64,000 nt of DNA from an uncultured Bacillota bacterium (lineage in GTDB: Bacteria > Bacillota_I > Bacilli_A > RF39 > UBA660), in the NCBI GenBank assembly GCA_905205665.1, contig CAJLEF010000001.1, positions 103,187 to 167,186 on the forward strand, in the 5' to 3' direction. Shown here piece by piece: positions 24,949-33,281 of this stretch; position 1 is the stretch's first letter, and each line of letters starts with the position of its first letter. The position numbers were made by a program, and so were the translations under genes. The notes beneath the pieces are model-generated. The model searched no databases, had not been told where the DNA came from, and worked only from the letters and a program-made list of their open reading frames with translations.

Positions 24949-26520
24949 ATGAAACAAAAAAAGAAAACAATTATGATCGCCATTATTATTCTACTTGTTT
25001 TAAGTGTAGCCATTGGTATTTCTTATGCCTATTGGGTTTTAAATTTAAATCAAGATAGTAAAAATATTGTTAGTACCAAATGTTTGAATGTTACTTTTAC
25101 AGAAGGAGATGCCATAAATTTACAAAAAACATATCCCATGAAAGATGAAGATGGAGCAAAATTAACACCTTATACTTTTACTTTAAAAAATGAATGTAAT
25201 GATAAAGCTAATTATCAAATCAATTTAGAAACACTTGCAGACTCAACATTAGATATTAATTATGTTAAAGTAAAACTAAATGATGAAATAAGTGTTTTAG
25301 GGTCTAAAGAAGCAGTCACCAAAACATTAGATAATGCGACAGATTCCAGAATGTTAGAAACAGGAGTATTAAATGCAAATGAAACAAAAACATTTAATTT
25401 AAATATATGGCTTTCCTATGACGCGCCAAATGACACGATGAATAAAACTTTTGAAAGTAAAATAACAGTTACGACTAGTTATCACGCAACTCTTGGAACG
25501 GAAAAAATTAAGGATTTAGTAGCTAAAGCAGATACATCTACAACAGATGTCTACACTGTTCCAGAAAAAACAAGTGATAGTTGTACATATACTTTAGCTT
25601 ATGATGGCACAGCCGATAACAACTTAAGATATGTCGGGTCTAATCCATGTAATTATGTTAAAGTAGACGGAGAGTTGTGGCGCATAATAGGTGTTATGAA
25701 TAATATAGATGATGGAACTGGAAAAAAGGAAAGTAGAATAAAACTTATAAGAGATAAAACAATTGGCAACTATGCCTGGGATACATCAATTGAAACTATA
25801 AATTATGGGAACGGAGTGAATGAATGGAGCCAAGCAGATTTAATGAAATTATTAAATCCGGGATATGAAAATGAAACAGCAGGGGGCTCATTGTATTATA
25901 ATAATGGCACTGGTAATTGCTACAGCTCTATTAATAATGAATTAACATCATGTGATTTTACAAGTAGTGGTTTAAAATCAAATTTAAAAGCATTAATAGG
26001 GGATGTTTTATGGCATACGGGCGCAAATGGTATAAAAGATTCATCTAATTTATATGAAGGCTTATCTAATCAGTTTTATAGTTATGAACGAAGTACAAAT
26101 AATGGTAAAATATGTTCATCAGAGTCTTGGTGTAATGATACCATTACAAGAATAACATTTTGGACAGGAAAAGTTGGACTTATTTATCCTTCAGATTATG
26201 GCTATGCGACAAGCGGAGGAACTGGCGTGAATAGAACAAATTGTTTAAATCAACAAATGTATGACTGGAATAATAGTTCTAATGATGATTGTAAAACAAA
26301 CGATTGGCTTTATAATTCGTCTCTTTGGCAATGGGTCATAACTCCGAGTACACATTCCACAAATGCTGTTAGTGTATTTGCTATTTTTGGCGAGGGACAT
26401 ATTGGATACACTTATGCACGTGACCAATATGCTGTCCGTCCTTCTGTTTATCTCTTATCAACTGTTAAAATTACTCAAGGTGAGGGTACTCCTGAAAATC
26501 CATATGTGTTATCTGTTTGA
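24949..26520 (+). CDS. Surface protein with TasA/CalY-like N domain and lectin-like repeat C domain (paralog 1)
   Basis: A 523-residue exported protein. The N-terminus is a basic leader and hydrophobic segment ending GISYAYW, like SipW-dependent TasA/camelysin precursors, followed by a beta-rich domain (LTPYTFTLKNECN). The second half has a domain with WRIIGVMNNIDDGTGKKE, NEWSQADLMKLLNPGYE, IYPSDYGYATSG and a closing VRPSVYL...GTPENPYVL; this resembles DUF6273-type domains. It is closely related to the 55237 paralog over most of its length but differs in the segment between WQW and VRPSVYL. Start 24949 uses AGGAG at 24933-24937. Probably cell-surface or matrix; function unproven. Confidence 0.75.
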   Translation: MKQKKKTIMIAIIILLVLSVAIGISYAYWVLNLNQDSKNIVSTKCLNVTFTEGDAINLQKTYPMKDEDGAKLTPYTFTLKNECNDKANYQINLETLADSTLDINYVKVKLNDEISVLGSKEAVTKTLDNATDSRMLETGVLNANETKTFNLNIWLSYDAPNDTMNKTFESKITVTTSYHATLGTEKIKDLVAKADTSTTDVYTVPEKTSDSCTYTLAYDGTADNNLRYVGSNPCNYVKVDGELWRIIGVMNNIDDGTGKKESRIKLIRDKTIGNYAWDTSIETINYGNGVNEWSQADLMKLLNPGYENETAGGSLYYNNGTGNCYSSINNELTSCDFTSSGLKSNLKALIGDVLWHTGANGIKDSSNLYEGLSNQFYSYERSTNNGKICSSESWCNDTITRITFWTGKVGLIYPSDYGYATSGGTGVNRTNCLNQQMYDWNNSSNDDCKTNDWLYNSSLWQWVITPSTHSTNAVSVFAIFGEGHIGYTYARDQYAVRPSVYLLSTVKITQGEGTPENPYVLSV

Positions 26521-26572
26521 ACAAATAATATGTACTAGGAAAATAGGCACTCAAACGGGTGAAATATTAAAA

Positions 26573-26610
26573 GACTCATAAACTACTTATGAAAGGAGTG
26601 TTTATGAGTC
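26573..26610 (+). promoter_or_regulatory. Inverted repeat enclosing RBS and start codon of M23 gene
   Basis: GACTCATAAAC (26573-26583) is perfectly complementary to GTTTATGAGTC (26600-26610). The AAAGGAG site lies in the 16-base loop and the ATG (26604) is inside the 3' arm, so folding would hide the start codon. Confidence 0.6.
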
Positions 26611-27389
26611 GTATTTTATATTCTGGTGAAAATCAAATCACTAATTCTTATCGTGTTCGTGTTCATGAAGCTGTCGATGTTGTTAAAAAATGGTATCAAG
26701 CTGATACTGTCATAGCTCATTCTGATGGAGTCGTTGTTTTAGTACAAACAGGTCGTAAAACAAGTTTAGGTAGTACGGGTAATGCTTCTTATGGTAATTT
26801 TGTTAAAATTTTACATCCGAATGGTTATTATACTTTATATGCTCATCTTAGTACAGTTTATGTGAAAAAAGGTCAAAATGTTCGTAAAGGTGAAAAAATA
26901 GGGTATATGGGTAAAACCGGTAATGCTTATGGGGTTCATCTTCATTTTGAAGTTCGTAATCCTTATAATACTTGTATTGATCCTGTTATGTATTTAGATA
27001 ATGATTTACCAAATGAAAATCGGGAAAAAATTTTATATCAAGCTTATGATAATGTTAAAAAGTATTGGCTTCCTAATGTTTCGTTATCCACAAGTGATTA
27101 TGCCGGTAACTTTGGCAATGCTATTGGAGGTATTTATTTGGATAAATATCCTATGAGAGTGCATGATAAGGTAAAAAAAATGTGGCTTCCTTGGGTAGAA
27201 AACCGTAATGACTATGCAGGTAATCTTGGAAATGATATTGATGGAGTCCAAATAAAAGGGGTTACTTACCGAGTTCATTTAAAAAATGGTTCATGGCTTT
27301 CGTGGGTTTCTAAAGTCGATGATACCCCGAATGGATACGCTGGTATATATGGACGTAGTATTGATGCTATTCAAATAAAAATGAGTTAG
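26604..27389 (+). CDS. M23 peptidase domain protein with ChW-like repeats, no signal peptide
   Basis: A 261-residue LytM/M23 zinc endopeptidase. The metal motifs are HEAVD (HxxxD, near residue 23) and VHLHFEVRNP (HxH). The peptidase domain covers about 1-140; the C-terminal part contains two to three Trp-rich repeats (W..W...DYAGN.G..I.G..I.) like clostridial ChW surface-binding repeats. It probably cleaves peptidoglycan cross-links. No signal peptide is visible, as in phage endolysins or spore-lysis enzymes, yet no phage gene is nearby. ATG 26604 is chosen over 26589 because of AAAGGAG at 26591-26597. Confidence 0.82.
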   Translation: MSRILYSGENQITNSYRVRVHEAVDVVKKWYQADTVIAHSDGVVVLVQTGRKTSLGSTGNASYGNFVKILHPNGYYTLYAHLSTVYVKKGQNVRKGEKIGYMGKTGNAYGVHLHFEVRNPYNTCIDPVMYLDNDLPNENREKILYQAYDNVKKYWLPNVSLSTSDYAGNFGNAIGGIYLDKYPMRVHDKVKKMWLPWVENRNDYAGNLGNDIDGVQIKGVTYRVHLKNGSWLSWVSKVDDTPNGYAGIYGRSIDAIQIKMS

Positions 27390-27415
27390 CTTGACACTCT
27401 CTTGGCGAATTTTTC

Positions 27416-27444
27416 TTGTATTTAAAAACGATAAATTGTATAAT
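27416..27444 (+). promoter_or_regulatory. Promoter of sortase operon
   Basis: TTGTAT at 27416-27421, 17-base spacer, TATAAT at 27439-27444, 26 bases before the ATG of the candidate sortase substrate. Confidence 0.65.
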
Positions 27445-27469
27445 ATTCGTGAAAGAGAGAGGAAATAAT

Positions 27470-27985
27470 ATGAAAAAAGGATTTTTAGTTGCATTAGTTA
27501 TTACTCTTATGATGAGTATTACTAATGTTAGTGCAATGACAAAAGATGAATTGAAAACAAAATTAACGAAAGAATACACAATTAATGGAGCAACATTTAA
27601 AGCTAGTGCTTCTGATATTGCTCAAATTGAAAGATATCTAGAACAAAATAATATTTCTGAAGCTGACGCTGATAAAATTTCTGCTAAAGTAGATGAAGCT
27701 GTAAGTATTATTGAAGCTGGAAATGCTACTAAATTAGAAGAATTAACAACTACTGAAAAAGATAAATTAGTCGCATTATTATCTGACATTTCTAATACAA
27801 CAAGTGTAAAAGTTACTGTTAATAAAGGTGTAATTACCGTTTACAATGTTGATGGTACTGAATTTACTAAAATTACAGATATGATTAAACAAACAGGTGC
27901 TAATTATACAATCGTTATAATTGCTGGTGTTATTTCAATTCTTGGATTCCTAGTTATTGCAAACAAAATGAAAAAAAATGCTTAA
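27470..27985 (+). CDS. Secreted surface protein with atypical sorting signal (candidate sortase substrate)
   Basis: A 171-residue protein with a signal peptide (residues 1-22, ending NVSA), an acidic helical region (DIAQIERYLEQNNISEADAD), a small beta region (TVNKGVITVYNVDGTEF) and a C-terminal tail KQTG (140-143), membrane helix (about 147-164), then KMKKNA. This is sorting-signal architecture, with IKQTG replacing LPxTG. The sortase gene overlaps its 3' end by 8 bases, strongly suggesting enzyme and substrate. It recalls the acidic surface proteins paired with class D sortases. Start 27470 has GAGAGGA upstream. Confidence 0.75.
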   Translation: MKKGFLVALVITLMMSITNVSAMTKDELKTKLTKEYTINGATFKASASDIAQIERYLEQNNISEADADKISAKVDEAVSIIEAGNATKLEELTTTEKDKLVALLSDISNTTSVKVTVNKGVITVYNVDGTEFTKITDMIKQTGANYTIVIIAGVISILGFLVIANKMKKNA

Positions 27986-28607
27986 GCATTTAAAACAAGT
28001 TGTTAGGGAAAGTGTTAAAGAAATTGCACTTTCTCTTTTTATTTCCTCTTTATTTATTTTAAGTTTCTTTTTCTTTTTAGAAAAAAAAGTAAATGTTGTA
28101 TTTTCTTTATTAAATACAATCACGATAACAGAAAAAAAGGAAGAAGATACAACTTTGTCTTTTGACAGTATCAAAAAAAGACTTAAAAATTATCCATCTT
28201 ATGGGACAAAATATGGTATGTTAAAAATTAGTTCTATAGGTGTTGATTTACCTTTATATCATGGAGATACTTTAGATATCTTAAATTATGGTATTGGTCA
28301 TTATGCTGGCAGTTATTTTCCAGGCGAATCAGGTTCTATTGTTTTAGCGGGACATAATAATCAAGGCTTTTTAAGAAGGCTTCCTGAGGTTCAAGTAGGA
28401 GAACAAATAATTATTGAAACGACTTATGGTACTTTTTATTATGAAATGACTTCCTCTAGAATTATTGATAAAAAAGAAGAATATCTTCTTCCTATTCAAA
28501 ATGAAGAAGAACTTTTAATGATTTATACTTGTTATCCAGTGACCGCGATAGGCCTTACCAATCAAAGGTATGTTGTTTATGCTAAGAGAGTAGAAGGTGA
28601 AGTATGA
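27978..28607 (+). CDS. Sortase (class D-like)
   Basis: A 209-residue membrane transpeptidase that attaches surface proteins to the wall. It has an N-terminal membrane anchor (about 16-35) and a sortase fold beginning YGMLKISSIGVDLPLY, with His126 (LAGHNN), Cys185 (IYTCYP) and Arg197 (NQRYVVYA) forming the catalytic set. TCYP and overall length fit class D enzymes, which in Bacillus and Clostridium act during sporulation or on small substrates. Overlaps the substrate gene by 8 bases and the next membrane gene by 4 bases. Confidence 0.92.
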   Translation: MLKHLKQVVRESVKEIALSLFISSLFILSFFFFLEKKVNVVFSLLNTITITEKKEEDTTLSFDSIKKRLKNYPSYGTKYGMLKISSIGVDLPLYHGDTLDILNYGIGHYAGSYFPGESGSIVLAGHNNQGFLRRLPEVQVGEQIIIETTYGTFYYEMTSSRIIDKKEEYLLPIQNEEELLMIYTCYPVTAIGLTNQRYVVYAKRVEGEV

Positions 28608-29416
28608 AAAAAATAGGAATGATAAGCTATTATATTTTACTGATTTTACTTTGTTTAAATTTGCTTATTTTAAGTATTTTACTTCCTTTAAAATATACTT
28701 TATTTAATGAAGAATATATGAAACAGGAACTAATCCGTCAAAATTATGATACAAAGGTTTATGAAGAAATTAAAACTCAAATGAATCATTATCTTATTCA
28801 ATCAGGACTAGATGAAAGTGTTTTTGATAATATCATCACGGAAGAAAAAATAAAAGAAGATATTACAAATAATTTAACTTCTTTATATGAAAATAAAGAG
28901 AGTCATATCGATACTACAAGTATTACAAATCAGTTAGAAGAAAATATTGAAAAGTATTTGGCTTCTCAAAACATTGAAGTTAAAGATACAGAGAGTTTGA
29001 ATGCCTTTGTAAAACAAATTGGAAGTATTTATGATGAAGAACTTAATTTATATGGTAGTTTTCCGAAACTTCAAAAGATAATGTTTCCTCTATCAAACGT
29101 TATCGATATCATTATAATTATTAATATTTTGATAATACTTGTTACTCTAATGCTTATCAAAATTATTTTAAAAAAGAAAGTAGGCAGTGTTCCTTTCTTT
29201 GTTACGGGGGGATTATTATTTTTAATAGAAAATTATGTTTTGAATCACGTTGATATTGCGCATCTTTTAATTATTGATAAAAATTTTAGTAGCCTTTTGA
29301 ACAGTTTTTTGAATCAATTTTTTACGGATTTAACTCAATTTTCTTATCTTTTCTTAGGAATAGGAATTGGGTATCTATTAATTCGAATGGTATTCAAAAT
29401 GATTTTACAAAGATAA
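28604..29416 (+). CDS. Membrane protein of unknown function in sortase operon
   Basis: A 270-residue protein with one N-terminal helix (about 5-30), an extracytoplasmic charged helical region (about 35-160, with EEYMKQELIRQNYDT and KEDITNNLTSLYENK) and three helices near the C-terminus. No family recognised. The ATGA overlap with the sortase gene shows a common transcript, so it may assist the sortase system or be a sensor. Confidence 0.7.
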   Translation: MKKIGMISYYILLILLCLNLLILSILLPLKYTLFNEEYMKQELIRQNYDTKVYEEIKTQMNHYLIQSGLDESVFDNIITEEKIKEDITNNLTSLYENKESHIDTTSITNQLEENIEKYLASQNIEVKDTESLNAFVKQIGSIYDEELNLYGSFPKLQKIMFPLSNVIDIIIIINILIILVTLMLIKIILKKKVGSVPFFVTGGLLFLIENYVLNHVDIAHLLIIDKNFSSLLNSFLNQFFTDLTQFSYLFLGIGIGYLLIRMVFKMILQR

Positions 29417-29437
29417 CTAGAAAAAGTTGTCTTTTTT

Positions 29438-29470
29438 TGTCGAACGAAAGAAAATGATTTTTTATATAAT
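29438..29470 (+). promoter_or_regulatory. Candidate Spo0A-activated promoter
   Basis: TGTCGAA at 29438-29444 (0A box) overlapping TTGTCG at 29437-29442, then 22 bases to TATAAT at 29465-29470. A 22-base -35/-10 spacing with overlapping 0A box is the known layout of the Bacillus spoIIG promoter. Located 30 bases before a 40-codon ORF. Confidence 0.5.
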
Positions 29471-29499
29471 TTATGCCATAGTATTAATAGGTGATAAAA

Positions 29500-29622
29500 A
29501 TGTTTATTTTGGGAATACTTATTTCTATTATTTTATTTTTTCTTTGGTGTTGTCTTAGAGTATCTTCAAAAGCCGATGAAAAAATGTTTAGTCAAGAATA
29601 CGACAAGAAAAATAAAAAATAA
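29500..29622 (+). CDS. 40-residue single-pass membrane protein
   Basis: A short ORF with ATG 29500 and TAA 29620-29622, preceded by AGGTGA. The protein begins MFILGILISIILFFLWCCLR (one membrane helix with a Cys pair at the end), then a charged tail SSKADEKMFSQEYDKKNKK. Helix-plus-basic-tail composition and a good promoter with a 0A-box-like site support a real gene. Similar tiny sporulation or stress membrane proteins are common; no family is assigned. Confidence 0.55.
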   Translation: MFILGILISIILFFLWCCLRVSSKADEKMFSQEYDKKNKK

Positions 29623-29632
29623 CTTTTGACCC

Positions 29633-29661
29633 TTGTGTAACTACTAAAAATCGTTTATACT
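29633..29661 (+). promoter_or_regulatory. Promoter of Wzz/BY-kinase operon
   Basis: TTGTGT at 29633-29638, 17-base spacer, TATACT at 29656-29661. Confidence 0.55.
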
Positions 29662-29683
29662 ATCTCTGTTAGAGAGGTATTTT

Positions 29684-30376
29684 ATGGAAGAGTTAAATTT
29701 AAAAGATATGTGGGATTATTATGTTAGTAAGATTTTTGTTATCATTTTTTCCGTCTTATTTTGTGTGGTAGCTATTCTTTTTTATAGTGTTTTTATTGAA
29801 AAACCAGTGTATAGTTCTTATACCACGATTGTTTTAGTTGGAAATAGCCAAACAGAATCTCAAACCGGAATTACGCAAAGTGATGTTACATTAAATCAAA
29901 AGTTAGTGTCTACTTATCAAGAAATTATTAAAAGTAGAAGAATTTTAAGTCAAGTTATTGATAATTTAAAACTTGATATATCAAGTAGTACTTTAGCTGG
30001 TAATGTTTCTGTTACGAGTGAAAAAGATACAGAACTTATTCGTATTACCGTAAATAATGGGGATGCTATTTTAGCGCGTGATATTGCAAACGAAATAGCT
30101 AATGTTTTCAATAAAGAAATTGTCGAAATTTACAACATTAAAAACGTGAATGTCATTGATGAAGCCGAAGTGCCAGCGAGTCCATCTAATATGAGTATTA
30201 TAAAGAAGATGTTTTTAGCAGCTATTGTAGGATTTGTTTTATCATGTATGGTTATTTTTGTTTTCTTCTATTTTGATACGACAATTAAAAGTCTAGAAGA
30301 ATTAGAAGAAAAGGTAGGTTTACCTGTTTTAGGAGGCATTCCTTACAATTCTCATTATGAAAAGGAGGCAAAATAA
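29684..30376 (+). CDS. Wzz/CapA-type polysaccharide chain-length regulator
   Basis: A 230-residue membrane protein that controls polysaccharide polymerisation and activates its partner tyrosine kinase. Two helices (about 18-40 and 175-197) flank an extracytoplasmic domain; the Pro-rich NVIDEAEVPASPSNMS just before TM2 is the Wzz signature, and the C-terminal cytoplasmic tail holds EELEEKVGLPVLGGIP, typical of CapA/YveK adaptors. One base overlap with the kinase gene. No polymerase, flippase or glycosyltransferase cluster follows. Confidence 0.9.
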   Translation: MEELNLKDMWDYYVSKIFVIIFSVLFCVVAILFYSVFIEKPVYSSYTTIVLVGNSQTESQTGITQSDVTLNQKLVSTYQEIIKSRRILSQVIDNLKLDISSSTLAGNVSVTSEKDTELIRITVNNGDAILARDIANEIANVFNKEIVEIYNIKNVNVIDEAEVPASPSNMSIIKKMFLAAIVGFVLSCMVIFVFFYFDTTIKSLEELEEKVGLPVLGGIPYNSHYEKEAK

Positions 30377-31044
30377 TGAAAAATGCCGAACTTATTGTGG
30401 CTCATAAACCAAAATCAAGTGTAGCAGAAGCTATTAAAACTATTAGAACTAATTTACAATTTTCAGCTGTCAATGGGGATGTTAAAAGTATTTTAGTTAC
30501 GAGTTCAATGCCAGGGGAAGGAAAAAGCTTTGTGGCTTCTAATTTAGCGGTTGCTTTTGCCCAAGCTGGTAGCAAGGTTTTAATTGTTGATTGTGATATG
30601 CGAAGAGGAAGACTTCATGAAATTTTTAATGTTAATAATGATAAAGGTTTATCTTTACTTTTAATTGATGAAATTAGTGAAAAATCTACCAAATATTTTA
30701 ATAAAACAGAAGTGCCAAATTTATTTGTGTTACCAAGAGGTATTGTGCCTCCTAATCCAAGTGAAATTTTAGCTTCAGAAAAAAATAAAAAACTTAGTGA
30801 AATACTAGAAAATAAATTTGATATCGTTATTTATGATGGAGTTCCGGTTTCTGGCCTTGCTGATGCCATTATCATGGCTGACCTAGTCGACAAGATTGTC
30901 ATCGTTTCTGCTTATAAGCAAACTAAAATGGAACAACTTCAAAATACCAAAAAAGCTTTAGAAAAATTTCAAGATAAAATTGCCGGAGTTGTTTTAAATA
31001 AATTACCTGAAAAGAAAAATCATTACTACTCTTATTATAATTAG
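30376..31044 (+). CDS. Bacterial tyrosine kinase (CpsD/CapB/YwqD-like)
   Basis: Cytoplasmic BY-kinase, 222 residues. Walker A SSMPGEGKS at 43-51, Walker A' VLIVDCDMRRG, and Walker B VIYDGVP. The leader IVAHKPKSSVAEAIKTIRTN is the adaptor-contact region. The C-terminus ends NHYYSYYN, the Tyr cluster that is autophosphorylated. The Wzz-like gene overlaps upstream, and a PHP phosphatase is 7 bases downstream, completing the regulatory trio of capsule systems. Confidence 0.93.
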   Translation: MKNAELIVAHKPKSSVAEAIKTIRTNLQFSAVNGDVKSILVTSSMPGEGKSFVASNLAVAFAQAGSKVLIVDCDMRRGRLHEIFNVNNDKGLSLLLIDEISEKSTKYFNKTEVPNLFVLPRGIVPPNPSEILASEKNKKLSEILENKFDIVIYDGVPVSGLADAIIMADLVDKIVIVSAYKQTKMEQLQNTKKALEKFQDKIAGVVLNKLPEKKNHYYSYYN

Positions 31045-31051
31045 GTGACGT

Positions 31052-31816
31052 ATGATTGATATTCATGCTCATATCTTGCCATCTATTGATGATGGAGCAA
31101 GAAGTGAAAAAGAAAGTTTTCATCTTTTAGAACAAGCTAAGGATAATGGAGTCACTGCTATTTTTTTAACTCCTCATTATATCGTGGGAAGTAAATATAA
31201 TTTAAACAATGAAAAAAAAGAAGTTTTGTTAGCTAAGTTAAAGGATAAAGCTAAAAAATTAAACATCGAACTTTATATAGGAAATGAAATTTATTTTGAT
31301 AATGATATCATAAAGCTAATAAAAAAAGGAGAGATGGCCTCTTTAAATCATTCTAAATATTTACTGTTTGAATTGCCAATACATCAGAAAGTAAGTAATT
31401 TGTTCGAAGTTATTTTCGATTTAAAAATAAAAGGTTATTTACCTATTTTGGCCCATCCTGAAAGATATGATTTCTTGCAAAAAGATCCTAAGTTAGCTGA
31501 GAAACTCTTAGAAGCAGGTGTCTTTTTTCAAAGTAACATTGGTTCTTTAAAAGGGGTATATGGTAAAAATGCCCAAAAAACATTGAGGTTGTTTTTAAAA
31601 CATCATATGATTTCCTTTATGGCTTCTGATATTCATCATGAAGATAATAATTTTTATTCTTATTTATCAAGTGTCTATGAAGAATTAAAAGGATTTTTAG
31701 ATGAACAATATCTTAAGGAAATATTTGCTGAAAATGCAAAAAATATAATTAAAAATAAACCTTTAGTGGAACCTAAGTTTACTCCTTTAAAAAAAGGCTT
31801 GTTTGGCCTTAAATAG
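31052..31816 (+). CDS. PHP-family tyrosine phosphatase (CpsB/YwqE-like)
   Basis: A 254-residue metal-dependent protein-tyrosine phosphatase that reverses BY-kinase autophosphorylation. PHP motifs DIHAHILPSIDDGA (HxH and D), LTPHY, HPERYDFLQ and ASDIHHEDNNF are complete. Directly downstream of the kinase on the same transcript. Together with the kinase it forms the Wzy-dependent capsule control switch, although no capsule gene is in the window. Confidence 0.93.
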   Translation: MIDIHAHILPSIDDGARSEKESFHLLEQAKDNGVTAIFLTPHYIVGSKYNLNNEKKEVLLAKLKDKAKKLNIELYIGNEIYFDNDIIKLIKKGEMASLNHSKYLLFELPIHQKVSNLFEVIFDLKIKGYLPILAHPERYDFLQKDPKLAEKLLEAGVFFQSNIGSLKGVYGKNAQKTLRLFLKHHMISFMASDIHHEDNNFYSYLSSVYEELKGFLDEQYLKEIFAENAKNIIKNKPLVEPKFTPLKKGLFGLK

Positions 31817-31831
31817 CAAAGAAAAAAGTGT

Positions 31832-31860
31832 TTTACAAATAAATAAACAAATGTTATAAT
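31832..31860 (+). promoter_or_regulatory. Promoter of rimP-nusA-infB operon
   Basis: TTTACA at 31832-31837, 17-base spacer, TATAAT at 31855-31860. Confidence 0.8.
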
Positions 31861-31874
31861 ACAGTTATCAGATT

Positions 31875-31896
31875 AAGTGGGCAGAAATTCCCACTT
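31875..31896 (+). promoter_or_regulatory. Leader hairpin before rimP
   Basis: AAGTGGG / CCCACTT with an 8-base loop, followed by TTTTCTT, 14 bases downstream of the -10 box. A GUGGG-type hairpin in the rimP leader is common in Firmicutes. It could act as an attenuator or mRNA stabiliser; this is inference. Confidence 0.5.
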
Positions 31897-31921
31897 TTCT
31901 TATTGGAAAGGGTGAAATTCA

Positions 31922-32176
31922 TTGATTGAAAAAATAAAAGAAGCGATTAAAGGACCTTTACAAGATATGGATATTATCGTTGATAATATTGAATATGTTA
32001 AAGATGGAAGTTATTATTTCTTAAATATAACTCTAGATCGTGTAAGTGGTTTGGATTTAGATACTGTGGTGGAAGCCACCAATATTATTAATCCTATATT
32101 AGATGAATTAGATATCATTGAAGAATCATACATTTTAGATGTATCTAGTAAAGAAAGGAATGAAGAAAATGAATAG
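31922..32176 (+). CDS. rimP: Short RimP-like ribosome maturation factor
   Basis: An 84-residue protein matching only the N-terminal alpha/beta domain of RimP: IEYVKDGSYYFLNITLDR, GLDLDTVVEATNIINPILDE and ESYILDVSS. The C-terminal SH3-like domain (about 60-70 residues) is missing; the frame closes with KERNEENE. Position directly upstream of nusA supports identity. Start is TTG 31922 with GAAAGGGTG upstream. It overlaps nusA by 8 bases. It may function as a minimal RimP or be partly degraded. Confidence 0.82.
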   Translation: MIEKIKEAIKGPLQDMDIIVDNIEYVKDGSYYFLNITLDRVSGLDLDTVVEATNIINPILDELDIIEESYILDVSSKERNEENE

Positions 32177-33281
32177 TAAAGAATTTATAAAAGCTCTAGA
32201 CAATATTATTTTGGAAAAAGGCATTAGTAAGGATGTTGTTTATGATGCTATGGAACTTGCTTTAGCCACAGCATATAAGAAAAACTTTGGTTCAAAGACA
32301 AATGTTAAAGTAAAAATAGATCGTAATACCGGTGATATTCGTGTTTTATCTTACTATGTTGTCGTTGATGATTATGATGATGGAGTAGATAGTGTTGATG
32401 AAGAAGGTAATGCCATTCATATTCCACCAGAAATTAATCCGGATGCTCAAATTCTTTTAGAAGAAGCAAGAGAAATTGATCCAACAATTGAAATTGGCGA
32501 GACCATTGAAAAAGAAGTGACACCAAAAGATTTTGGACGTGTGGCAGCTTCTACCGCAAAACAAGTGTTAACTCAAAAAATTAGAGAAGCCGAAAGAGAA
32601 AATATTATGGCTGAGTTCCATGATAAACAAGGGGAAATGATGATGGGACTTTTAGCTATGGAAGACCAAAAAAATTATTATGTTGACCTTGGTAAATCAA
32701 GAGGTATTATGGCCAAAAGTGAAATTATTCCAGGAGAAACTTTAAAAATGGGAACTAATGTTAGAGTTTACATTACTAAAGTAGAAGAAACACCTAAAGG
32801 ACCACTTATTTTATGCTCTAGAAAACATTATGGTTTTGTGAAACGTTTATTTGAAACAGAAATTCCAGAACTTGTTGATGGAACGATTGAACTATATTCT
32901 GTTATTAGAGAACCAGGTGTAAGAAGTAAAGTAGCTGTTTACTCAAATGATGAAAAAGTAGATCCTGTTGGTGCTTGTATCGGCGAAAGAGGTTCTCGTA
33001 TCGCCAGCATTTTAAAAGAATTAAATGGTGAAAAAGTAGATTTAGTAAGATATTCAGATGACGCAGCAACCTTTATTGCTAATGCGTTGGCTCCTGCTAA
33101 AGATGTAACAGTAAATATTATTGACCCAGTAAAAAGAGAAGCTTTAGCCATTGTCAATGATGAAAATTTATCATTAGCAATTGGTCGTAAAGGAACTAAC
33201 ATAAAACTTGCTAGTCGTCTTACAAAATATAAAATTGAAGTTAAAACATTAAGACAAATTAATGAAGAAGGAAATAAATAA
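32169..33281 (+). CDS. nusA: Transcription termination/antitermination factor NusA
   Basis: A 370-residue RNA polymerase-binding elongation factor. The N-terminal domain begins NSKEFIKALDNIILEKGISK, an S1 domain follows (YYVDLGKSRGIMAKSEIIPGE), then KH1 (VGACIGERGSRIASILKEL) and KH2 (LAIGRKGTNIKLASRLT). It ends shortly after KH2, as in Bacillus NusA. ATG 32169 is preferred over the upstream frame opening at 32139 because AAAGGA precedes it. Coupled to rimP by overlap and to the DHH gene by a 1-base overlap. Confidence 0.96.
   Translation: MNSKEFIKALDNIILEKGISKDVVYDAMELALATAYKKNFGSKTNVKVKIDRNTGDIRVLSYYVVVDDYDDGVDSVDEEGNAIHIPPEINPDAQILLEEAREIDPTIEIGETIEKEVTPKDFGRVAASTAKQVLTQKIREAERENIMAEFHDKQGEMMMGLLAMEDQKNYYVDLGKSRGIMAKSEIIPGETLKMGTNVRVYITKVEETPKGPLILCSRKHYGFVKRLFETEIPELVDGTIELYSVIREPGVRSKVAVYSNDEKVDPVGACIGERGSRIASILKELNGEKVDLVRYSDDAATFIANALAPAKDVTVNIIDPVKREALAIVNDENLSLAIGRKGTNIKLASRLTKYKIEVKTLRQINEEGNK

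Noticed and set aside
26604..27389. Prophage endolysin
   Set aside because: M23 with ChW-like repeats and no signal peptide, but no holin, terminase, portal, capsid or integrase gene nearby.
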